Assembly (NCBI GenBank): GCA_964393615.1 | Contig: CAYMUR010000029.1 | Location: forward strand, 1 to 51,459 | Reading direction: 5' to 3' | DNA from: CAYMUR01 sp964393615 | Lineage (GTDB): Bacteria > Planctomycetota > Planctomycetia > Pirellulales > Pirellulaceae | Length of the DNA stretch: 51,459 nucleotides | Notes under the pieces: model-generated | What the model saw: only the letters and a program-made list of their open reading frames with translations | The model's database searches: none | What the model was told of the DNA's origin: nothing | Made by a program: the position numbers and the translations under genes | In this document: positions 17,061-24,769 of the stretch, in pieces | Position numbering within the stretch: position 1 is the stretch's first letter | Layout: each line of letters starts with the position of its first letter

Positions 17061-17321
17061 TGAATTTGTTCTCCTGTCGACAAATCCTGCGCTGCATTGC
17101 AGCAAGAGAAAAGTCCAATCAGTAGGAACTCAGCCTGATCCTCCTATCGTACAATATCATGAGTATGCTTGGCAGCCGAAATAGAATAGATGGTAAATCA
17201 GGTTCATATCTTCTCATGGCATGCAATCAATGAGAGCCGCAACTGGTGTGTGTCATGTTTATCCAAGGCGAAACATCTAGCAACTACAGCTGGAACACCC
17301 TCGCCTTTTTCGTAAAATAGG

Positions 17322-17597
17322 ATGGTCTTACCAAAAAGAAGAGTGACCATGATGATCCTTCGTTCGTTCGGCCCTACGATCGTGGCCGGTGCTGGCGTCC
17401 AACGTAGATTGGTTCATGGTCGAACCGATGATTTCGGCTACCGAGCCATGGAGGGAAAAGTCCCTTGGCATGACTTACATGCGACAATATTACATCTGCT
17501 GGACCTGGATCATGAACGCCCTACCTACCGTCATGCTGGCCGCGAATTTCGCTTGACGGATGTACACGGCCGTGTGGTCAATGAAATGCTGAGCTGA
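17322..17597 (+). pseudogene. DUF1501 C-terminal remnant
   Basis: 91 codons whose last ~65 match the C-terminus of planctomycete DUF1501 proteins (alkaline-phosphatase/sulfatase-like fold, ~470 residues): GRTDDFGYRAMEGKVPWHDL, HATILHLLDLDHERPTYRHA and GREFRLTDVHGRVV. The first ~25 codons also recall the family's GGGxKGG-x2-G region but are altered. The catalytic N-terminal three quarters are missing upstream. No repeat or transposase marks the break. I treat it as a decayed gene; the intact DUF1501 gene at 47.4-48.8 kb has a different C-terminus, so it is not a recent copy of that one. Confidence 0.82.
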
Positions 17598-17825
17598 GAG
17601 TGCTGGACAACCGGTTTCTTCCAATATCCGCCAACATCCGTCCCGGTCCGAAGGCGGCGACATGGGCCCTTGTTGGCGGTTGAACCGTGGGATACGGTGA
17701 CTACGTGGAAACACGCTTCATCGTATCTTTAGCAACCACTTTGGCAAATTCTAGTCATTGAGTACAGCGCTGCCGTCCACCAATGGCAACTGTTACATGG
17801 CCTGCTAAAAGTATCCGGCCAACAA

Positions 17826-17859
17826 CCACTGTGTCAATAAACCCACTGTGTCTATAAAC
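17826..17859. repeat. 17-bp tandem duplication with one mismatch
   Basis: CCACTGTGTCAATAAAC (17826-17842) is followed directly by CCACTGTGTCTATAAAC (17843-17859). The pair ends 11 bases before the cyclase-family gene, so it lies in its leader. Confidence 0.9.
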
Positions 17860-17870
17860 ATTGAAAGGAA

Positions 17871-18935
17871 ATGAGAAAGATGAAAACAAGTCATATGCTA
17901 GTGGCATTGGTCTTGATAGGTGGCTTAGCCACAACCTGGATTCTGGGATCTGAATCTTCGACAAACGTCTCGTTGAAAAAATGGCAACCTCACCAAGGTT
18001 GGGGGTGGGTCTGGGGAAAGGATGACGAAATTGGCTCCCTGAACGAAATGACGGATCAATCACGACTGGCCGCCGTTCGCATCGTGAATCAAGGCAAGGT
18101 ATACGACCTGGGCATTCTCTACGATCGCCAATCCTACAAGTGGCCCGGTCACAGTCCCGGAGAAATCATGTCCTTCCGCACGCCGGAAGGTTCCAAGCGT
18201 CAAGCGGACAACTCGTTTGTCACGTCCGATGGAAAGGATACGGCCTGGCATAGTTGTGCACTCTTTATGAACGACAACGTCGCAACACAAATTGATAGCC
18301 TGTGCCATGCAACCGAGGGAAAGGACAACCATTGGTACAATGGTTTTCGAGAAAGCGATTGGGGGGGCGATTGGGGACCGCAACGCTGCGATGCTTCTAC
18401 CATACCTCCGATTGTAGCACGGGGTGTGTTGATTGATGTTGCAGGTTACAAAGGACTCGATGCCTTGCCCAGTTTTTATCCGATTTCGATCGACGATTTG
18501 ACAGGCGCCCTGGCAAAACAAAAGACCACGTTGCGGCCGGGTGACGTCGTGCTCGTCCGTACGGGTACCCTCCGCTATTGGAAAGACAGTGGTGCCGATC
18601 ACGACACAATCGGTGCCCATGATTCTTCAGGCCTGACCTTGGAGTCCGCCCGCTGGCTTGTCGAAGAACAGGGTGCGGTGTTGATTGGATCCGATACCAG
18701 TGGCCTGGAATATAAACCACATCCCGCCGAAGCAAAGGCCTATGCGGCAAAGTATCAATCATTCATGCCATGCCATAATTACCTGCTAATCGAACAAGGT
18801 GTGCATATTGCCGAATTCCATTATCTCGAAGATTTAGCCGCCGAAAAAGTTTATGAATTTTGTTACGTCTGTACGACTGCAAAAATCAAGGGGACCACTG
18901 CGGGATTTACGTTGCGGCCTATTGCAATGCGCTGA
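17871..18935 (+). CDS. Exported cyclase-family (kynurenine-formamidase-like) hydrolase
   Basis: 354 residues starting at 17871 behind AAAGGAA (a second ATG lies three codons later). The N-terminus, MLVALVLIGGLATTWI, is a signal peptide or single anchor. The mature part fits the metal-dependent cyclase/arylformamidase family (PF04199). Its metal site normally reads HxGTHxDxPxH; here it is VATQIDSLCHAT (~residues 138-149), the GTQ-x-D-x-L-x-H variant of the larger subfamily, with Gln for the first motif His. Later marks are RPGDVVLVRTGTL, LIGSDTSGLEY and the CHNYLL stretch with a conserved His. Family members cleave amide or ester bonds of small molecules. The substrate is unknown; the EamA transporter gene follows on the same strand after 358 bases. 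Confidence 0.85.
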   Translation: MRKMKTSHMLVALVLIGGLATTWILGSESSTNVSLKKWQPHQGWGWVWGKDDEIGSLNEMTDQSRLAAVRIVNQGKVYDLGILYDRQSYKWPGHSPGEIMSFRTPEGSKRQADNSFVTSDGKDTAWHSCALFMNDNVATQIDSLCHATEGKDNHWYNGFRESDWGGDWGPQRCDASTIPPIVARGVLIDVAGYKGLDALPSFYPISIDDLTGALAKQKTTLRPGDVVLVRTGTLRYWKDSGADHDTIGAHDSSGLTLESARWLVEEQGAVLIGSDTSGLEYKPHPAEAKAYAAKYQSFMPCHNYLLIEQGVHIAEFHYLEDLAAEKVYEFCYVCTTAKIKGTTAGFTLRPIAMR

Positions 18936-19293
18936 CCGCATGCCACCAGGCAATGATGGATTCCTAGGATGCACACCCACAATCGTGGAACCTTTTCGCT
19001 CAGTGTTTACAGAATAAGATCCTACTACTACTGGAAACAACAACTGCCATCTGTTGCCATGGGAAGATGCCACATATCGTTCTGAACAAACCTGTCCTTC
19101 ATCGTGGAGTTGTCTCCACGGCAGGTAGCATTTTGCTGAACGCGAATACGGATCAGGCGTCAATACATCCCCATGGCACTTGACTTTCAATACCTGCAAG
19201 ATGGATAGAAAAAGAATCCCTTCGCTATGCAAAATATTTTTGTATAGAAAGCAACATTTTCTTGTCACGGATTTCTAATCTAAGGATCCAGAA
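18936..19293. other. Spacer between cyclase and transporter genes
   Basis: 358 bases without a convincing frame. A perfect inverted repeat CGTGGAG-TTGT-CTCCACG (19103-19120) can form a 7-bp hairpin; only a short T-run follows after 11 bases, so it may be a weak terminator or a processing site. Confidence 0.4.
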
Positions 19294-20145
19294 TTGCACT
19301 ACTTACCTTGGTTAGTTCTAGCTTGTGTGGCAGACTTCGGCTTCGTTCAGCTGTTTAAATATTCTCAGCGACGTGGCCATCACGCACCCACCGTGGTGTC
19401 TATCAACTATCTCACGTTGACCGGGTTACTTGGAGCCTACTTGTTTTTTCAGACTACACCCTCATTCACCGCAACAACGGTCCAGATCGGCGTGATTACA
19501 GGAGTCGCCTGCATTGTTGGTATGCTCATCACGACAAAGGCATTGCAAATACTAAGTGTTTCTCTGGTGCTGACCTCCTATCGAATATCGCTTGTTGTGC
19601 CCGTTGTCATCAGTGTGCAAATATGGGGAGAAACTCTGAGCAAGGTACAGACCCTTGGAATCATCACCGCACTTTTAAGTTTAGTCTTCATAACGTGGAG
19701 TGCAAAACAGAAGGGGCATCAACAGGGTGTTACGATCGCTTTGTGCATGGTTCCATTAGTATTCTGCGCACAAGGCACCTGCCATTCCTGCATTCGGTGG
19801 GTGCACTATGCAGGACTGGACAATCAATTACTGAATGTCCTGTTCGTGATCGGTTTGACGGCTGGCATCCTGGGAACGCTGACGGTCGTGATTAGGCGAC
19901 ATCGACCCAGGCGATCAGAAATCTTCACCGGTGCAGGCATTGGTCTGTACAACCTCGTAGCATTCTCCATCATGCTTTCCGCACTGGCGCATGTGCCAGG
20001 AACGATTTTTTTTCCTGCCTTGGGTTGCAGCGTCGTTGTTCTGGACCAAATTTTGGCCTACTTGGTCTGGAAAGAACCGCCTAGTCGGCCCGTGAAATGC
20101 GGCATTGGGCTGGCACTCTTGGCCCTGTTCCTTGTCCTGCAATAA
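19294..20145 (+). CDS. EamA/DMT-type transporter
   Basis: 283 residues, almost entirely hydrophobic with about ten predicted membrane segments, the layout of the drug/metabolite transporter superfamily with two five-helix halves. The helix-4 segment LSVSLVLTSYRISLVVPVVI and its counterpart IFFPALGCSVVVLDQILAYL occupy the positions of the P...i.....vl...l signature of each EamA half. The start is TTG at 19294 with AGGA eight bases upstream; no better ATG exists near the first helix. It probably exports or imports a small metabolite across the inner membrane. Confidence 0.78.
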   Translation: MHYLPWLVLACVADFGFVQLFKYSQRRGHHAPTVVSINYLTLTGLLGAYLFFQTTPSFTATTVQIGVITGVACIVGMLITTKALQILSVSLVLTSYRISLVVPVVISVQIWGETLSKVQTLGIITALLSLVFITWSAKQKGHQQGVTIALCMVPLVFCAQGTCHSCIRWVHYAGLDNQLLNVLFVIGLTAGILGTLTVVIRRHRPRRSEIFTGAGIGLYNLVAFSIMLSALAHVPGTIFFPALGCSVVVLDQILAYLVWKEPPSRPVKCGIGLALLALFLVLQ

Positions 20146-20234
20146 TGGAATACCAAACAAGCATTCACCGTTCGACACCTCTTCATGAGGCTGGTCTTCA
20201 CGTGACCTGATTTTTTCGCGCAGAATCTGGAAAA

Positions 20235-20260
20235 GGGCAGGGCAGGGCAGGGCAGGGGGG
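20235..20260 (+). repeat. (GGGCA)4 G-rich tandem repeat, G-quadruplex-capable
   Basis: Four GGGCA units followed by six Gs: five runs of at least three Gs separated by two-base loops on the plus strand, which fits the classical G-quadruplex pattern with very short loops. It lies 90 bases past the transporter stop codon. Confidence 0.85.
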
Positions 20261-20545
20261 CATCGAAATCAATCCTTTCTGTCATGTCAACGCCATAGAC
20301 GACCTCATTTTCCAATACGTTAAGGATCCACAAGAACCCATCTCTTCGCTCTCGAGATATTGAAACATTGCCTGACATTCTGGTCTCCGTCGTTGTCCCA
20401 CCATGAGGAATCCTTGGAAATACATCGTCAAGTCATGAAGAGCCAAAAGTGGAAGCACCTGATCTACAGAGAAATGGAACAGGGACGCCACGAATCCCGG
20501 GACCTTCAGCTTCATCTCGATGCTACTTGGCAGTCGATGCGACAC

Positions 20546-20555
20546 NNNNNNNNNN
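20546..20555. other. Assembly gap (10 Ns)
   Basis: Ten unknown bases. The same pentamer GACAC ends the left flank (20541-20545) and begins the right flank (20556-20560), so the two contig ends may overlap and the true gap may be nil or of any size. Confidence 0.95.
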
Positions 20556-20690
20556 GACACGAAATGCACCAGCCACGAACGTAGAAATGCGACATCCACG
20601 AGTCGATTAAGCTACCAGTCACCATTCTATAATCCATCAAAACAACACGGTCGCTTAATGCACAGATTTTCTGCAGAGATGCCGATGATT

Positions 20691-21995
20691 TCAACCCAGT
20701 GCTTCTGAAAGAGGGAGAGTCGGATTCGAATCAAGCCTGGGATTGGGTGCGTGAGGATAGTCGACCGCTTCATAATTGATGGCGAGCTCGGGACACATCA
20801 GCTTTTCAGAGTTCTGCATGCGAGAGGTCAGAGCCCTGTCAAGTATTCCGCTCGATAGCAGTGTGCGTTCAACAGGGTAACTAGGACGCCCTATATGCAT
20901 CATGCGTTCAATCGCTTTCATGAGGTAAGCAAAATGTGGTAAATTATCCACAAATTTTTCAACAAAGTAGGTGGCCAGGGGCTGTGGTTCATGTTTTAAT
21001 TTTATGGCGGCAGAAATCCCCTGTACGCAATCAGGTAACATGAATATGGCACCTAGTAAACCATCCGTATATTGAATCAGAAACAGCGAATTCCGAGGTC
21101 CTTTTCGCGGGTCAGGCTCTATGCCTTGCTTAGGAAGTACCGCCAAGGCAGCCTCAAAAACATCTTTGCGGATAACTCCTTTGTCCATCACTTGCCACAT
21201 GGCGTCTCCTTGCAGGTATTGGACCCATTCCACACCCATTTGCGTACTACGCCTGCGTTCAATCACACTTTGGAAGCAGTCTAAAGTATGGCTACCATAG
21301 ATATCGAGGCCAGAGTACCCAATGCCGATAGCCGCTTCTATTTCGCAACCAAGTGGCAGAGATATCTCGGGGCGCCGAAAACTAACTGGCAATGATGAAC
21401 CAGCCATCATAGGAATGTTCAACTGGCATCCACGATCGTACATCCATTTAGCGTCTGACCAAACTGGGCCCAGGTGTTTATCGCTAAAGACAGGTACCAC
21501 ACGTCCATACTTTTGGAATGTATCGGTGATTTCTTCAAAGAATCGTCGCCGGGGATAGAGATGTTGTTGCTTTTCATTCCACGGATAGTTACCGTGTTCA
21601 GCAACACTGATAACTCCTTCTACCTGAATTTCATTGCCACCCAACGTCATGGTTTCTTCGATCGTTGAAAAAACAGGAACGTTGTGCTTGACCGACATCA
21701 AATGCCCAAGATCATCAGGGGATGACTGGTCTACATACATAGAGGCCAGACGCAATGCGGGACCCGCTCCTCCGTCTTGTTTCCATCCCTCAAGAATTTT
21801 CCCAACGATCACATCCCCATGTAATCTTTTTTCATATTTTGTAATGATCGCAGCAACCGGTTTCGGCTTGACCGTTTGTGCCGCCTCTACCTCCTCAGCG
21901 AGTGAAAAGACAGGATTCGCCAATTGACCAGCAAGCGTACCAGCGGTCAAAGTTTGTAGACACTGTCGGCGAGTAAAGGTTTGGTTCAAACGCAT
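20691..21995 (-). CDS. Exported protein of an uncharacterised family (paralogue A)
   Basis: 434 residues, with GAGGAG five bases before the ATG. The N-terminus FTRRQCLQTLTAGTLAGQLA is a signal peptide with twin arginines, so Tat export is possible though the motif is not canonical. The body is clearly homologous to the product of 22371-23573. Shared blocks, in order: AAIIT, H-x-DVIV-x-K, ASMY-x-DQ, TLGG, EHG-x-Y-x-WNE, PVF-x-DKHL, W-x-DAKWM, MAGSS-x-PVS-x-R-x-P, YG-x-HTL, ERR, L-x-GDA-x-WQ, and PSYP-x-ERTLL-x-SG. The AAIIT start resembles the first strand of a Rossmann-like fold. Invariant His, Asp and Glu suggest an enzyme, perhaps metal-dependent. I know such proteins as planctomycete hypotheticals and give no function. 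Confidence 0.75.
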   Translation of the reverse strand: MRLNQTFTRRQCLQTLTAGTLAGQLANPVFSLAEEVEAAQTVKPKPVAAIITKYEKRLHGDVIVGKILEGWKQDGGAGPALRLASMYVDQSSPDDLGHLMSVKHNVPVFSTIEETMTLGGNEIQVEGVISVAEHGNYPWNEKQQHLYPRRRFFEEITDTFQKYGRVVPVFSDKHLGPVWSDAKWMYDRGCQLNIPMMAGSSLPVSFRRPEISLPLGCEIEAAIGIGYSGLDIYGSHTLDCFQSVIERRRSTQMGVEWVQYLQGDAMWQVMDKGVIRKDVFEAALAVLPKQGIEPDPRKGPRNSLFLIQYTDGLLGAIFMLPDCVQGISAAIKLKHEPQPLATYFVEKFVDNLPHFAYLMKAIERMMHIGRPSYPVERTLLSSGILDRALTSRMQNSEKLMCPELAINYEAVDYPHAPNPRLDSNPTLPLSEALG

Positions 21996-22370
21996 CCGGA
22001 CTCCTCGGGGTATGGTTTCTCAGCGTTCAATGCCACAGAGGACACAAACGTAGTAGCCCATGCAAGGACCTGTTCATAACTATCTGACATATTTGCCTGC
22101 TCAGGTAGATAATATGATATTACATCCACTAGGATCGTAAAACGTCAACACCCGTCATTCTGCTGCCAGCGTATCCACGGTTAATGCTAACTCGTTTCTA
22201 CACAACCGATATTGTTATTCTTTCACGCAGCATGACTGTTGACTCGGTTCACAAGGATATCGTTCGACGGCCAAGATTCGATCAACTTGGCACCTTAGCA
22301 TGAAAAGCCTCAGCTAGCCGTCTGGACCAAAAGAAGGCTTTGTTCAGCCCCAACAACAATCGCCCGTTGG
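21996..22370. other. Spacer between the two unknown paralogues
   Basis: 375 bases between two minus-strand genes; it contains the promoter region of paralogue A and the end of paralogue B. Nothing else is recognisable. Confidence 0.45.
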
Positions 22371-23573
22371 TTAACGATGCTGGGGAGGCCACGGATCCAG
22401 GCAGGCACCCGTGGGACGGGAGCCACGTGGTCGCCAGGGAAACGAATCGTACGAGCGGTAAGTCACGTCCAGCCATGGGGTCTCTACACGCCGTGAGGCT
22501 TCGTGACGGGATATCAAAGCAGCTTCCAAAACACCACTTGTCAACAAGGTTCTTTCAGCAGGATATGACGGCACACCTCGCAAGAACATCTCCTCAATAT
22601 TCAGTGACAAATAGGAAAAATGTGCATAAGGGCCTTTTTCATATTCGTAACCATGCCCCTGGGCAAAAAACTCTGTGGCGAGAATATCATCTCCTACGCG
22701 CGCCGCATAAGCCAGATCGCGAACATATTCATCCAGCATCAGAACCGCCCCTCGAAATCCATCTCGATACTCCACAAGCATAATAACCGGTCGGCTGCAA
22801 TGTTCTTCCATCGGTCCGGTTGGTTTCTTGACGATCGCAGCACAAGCCGCCTCAGCCAATTCTCGCCACCAGGGATCTTCCTTGGCAGATTGCCACACGG
22901 CGTCACCTTCCAGGCATGTAACGGCTGCCACTCCCGATTCTCCACCCACACGTCGTTCGACCATGCATTGCAAAACTTCCAGCGTATGAAATCCATAGCA
23001 GTCCAGTTTGGAAAATCCAATGGCAATCGCTTCCTCTAATCCGGTTTCGAGATCATGCTCCAACCATGGATTTCGCCAGCTTACAGGTTGGGAAGATCCA
23101 GCCATCAACGGTGCTCCGAGTTCGGCGGCCCGATTGGCCATCCACTTCGCATCATGCCAGTTGTATGACAGGTGTTTATCATTAAACACTGGCACGGCGC
23201 GGCCACTCGTTACCATGGCACCGCAGATTTGCTCCATGAAATATTTGCGCGGAAATAACTGCTGGCCCCGCTCGTTCCAGGCATAGTCTCCGTGTTCTCC
23301 GATCAAAAGCACACCATCGACTGCCAACTGATCGCCACCCAATGTCAAGGCTTTGACGATACTTGGAAAAATAGGTACATCATGTTCCTGCGCTATTTCT
23401 CGCCCAATATCATTATCGTTAATCTGATCAATATACATGGAAGCTATATCGACCCGTGGAGCAAAAAACCCTTCATCCGTGGGAAACCCTTTGAGAAACT
23501 TGTTGACGATCACGTCAGCATGAGATCCAGAAAAATACTCAGTGATAATGGCAGCAATTTTTTTACGACTCAT
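22371..23573 (-). CDS. Cytoplasmic protein of an uncharacterised family (paralogue B)
   Basis: 400 residues. It begins MSRKKIAAIITEY directly at the conserved core, so unlike paralogue A it has no signal peptide and should stay in the cytoplasm. It shares all the blocks listed for paralogue A, with EHGDYAWNERGQQLFPRKYF, NDKHLSYNWHDAKWM, MAGSSQPVSWRNP, CYGFHTLEVLQCMVERR, CLEGDAVWQ and PSYPAERTLLTSGVLEAALI. Both genes lie on the minus strand 375 bases apart with B first, consistent with duplication followed by gain or loss of an export signal. Function unknown. Confidence 0.75.
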   Translation of the reverse strand: MSRKKIAAIITEYFSGSHADVIVNKFLKGFPTDEGFFAPRVDIASMYIDQINDNDIGREIAQEHDVPIFPSIVKALTLGGDQLAVDGVLLIGEHGDYAWNERGQQLFPRKYFMEQICGAMVTSGRAVPVFNDKHLSYNWHDAKWMANRAAELGAPLMAGSSQPVSWRNPWLEHDLETGLEEAIAIGFSKLDCYGFHTLEVLQCMVERRVGGESGVAAVTCLEGDAVWQSAKEDPWWRELAEAACAAIVKKPTGPMEEHCSRPVIMLVEYRDGFRGAVLMLDEYVRDLAYAARVGDDILATEFFAQGHGYEYEKGPYAHFSYLSLNIEEMFLRGVPSYPAERTLLTSGVLEAALISRHEASRRVETPWLDVTYRSYDSFPWRPRGSRPTGACLDPWPPQHR

Positions 23574-24769
23574 GGCACTTACCTACTTGCTCGACAAGTT
23601 ACAACGTGTTGCGACAGCGTTTCCATCCTTTTGAGAACGTTAGCTTATCCCAAACAGGGGCAGATTGCAGGACAGGGTGTCGACAAATGGAACGCCGTAA
23701 AATGGCATGGACACCGTGTTTTGTCAAACCGCTGACAGTCACGACAACCATGGGATCACGGACAACCATGGTGATTTCAGTATGAAAAACTGGTCCCCAG
23801 GAAACAAGCAGTGTGACAGCCATGCAATAAACCGGACGAATGGTATCTTGCCCATAGAAATCCGTTAAAAACTACCTGCTTGGTTTCTCCCTCAAGAAAT
23901 GTGACGGATTCGGTAGACCATGTCCTTCACGATCCGTTGGTCAACAAAAACATGTCTACTCGTCTAAAATGGTCCTACCAACGGTTTTTTGCACGAAACT
24001 CCAGTGTTTGATAGTCATTAACACCGCATCACCATTGAGATCTCCCCTGACGAAAGGTAGCAGCTACTAGGCATCGGCTTGTCATGCCGGCCAGGACAAG
24101 ACAAGATGGATATTAACTTGACATCCTACTAACGACTTAATCGGGTCGGCGTCAAGCAGCGAATTCCAGCGGAAACACTACCTATTCTTTATTTCTGGAA
24201 AAAATCAAAATTTGTTTTTNNNNNNNNNNAAGCACTCGTAGATCACCACCTCAAATCTCAGTCAGGGCAACAACCATTGGCATGCACCCCGAAGAGGTTC
24301 GCCAAACTAAAGAAGAGACACCAATTGGTTTAGAGGAAATCACTCTTATTTCTTCCGAATCGTATGGCCCGTGAATCAAGTGTGGAACAGATTGGCAAAA
24401 ACATGTGACCCACAGTTAGTACCCCGATCAGGCAAACAGGTTTTGCACTGTTTGTTGAAAAAGCTAGAGGCGATAGTGCATGACAGACGTCCTGGAAATG
24501 AAAACAAGTGTGTCCCATCTGTTAAGTCAGGCGCCCTTGGAAACTGTCGTTTTTAACATCAACCTACCAACTGAGTAATTGATTGATAGACCATTCTGAA
24601 CAGGGTAGCGAAACGTCCGTGACCTGACTAATTTCCACAAACCTCGTCTCGATGAATTTCTCGACAAGGCGGTGATAGCGTGCAAACCGTGATTTATATG
24701 GCAAGTTCTTATCGATGTGCGCTGATAACATTCCAAGCCCTCAACAAGAATACTTTTGGTCTGGTATCC
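23574..24769. other. 1.2 kb gene-free region with assembly gap
   Basis: The longest stretch without a recognisable gene. Paralogue B (minus) starts at its left edge and the lipoprotein gene (plus) at its right edge, so divergent promoters are expected. It includes ten Ns at 24220-24229 and an imperfect tandem duplication around CACGGACAACCATGG (~23740-23775). Short open frames on both strands resemble nothing I know. The AT-rich flank of the Ns may hide assembly trouble. Confidence 0.45.
24220..24229. other. Assembly gap (10 Ns)
   Basis: Ten unknown bases preceded by a T-rich tract (TTTGTTTTT). Real gap length unknown. Confidence 0.95.

Larger units (their letters stand above)
20146..20690. 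other. Noncoding stretch with G-rich repeat and assembly gap
   Basis: 545 bases between the transporter gene (plus) and the first unknown paralogue (minus), so both genes end here. It holds a (GGGCA)n tract (20235-20260) and ten Ns (20546-20555). Open frames crossing the Ns are unreliable. No recognisable protein. Confidence 0.5.

Noticed and set aside
19103..19120. Hairpin CGTGGAG-TTGT-CTCCACG as a terminator
   Set aside because: No T-run directly after the stem; mentioned only in the spacer entry.
20282..20599. Frames running through the ten Ns
   Set aside because: Translation across unknown bases is meaningless and flanks resemble no protein.
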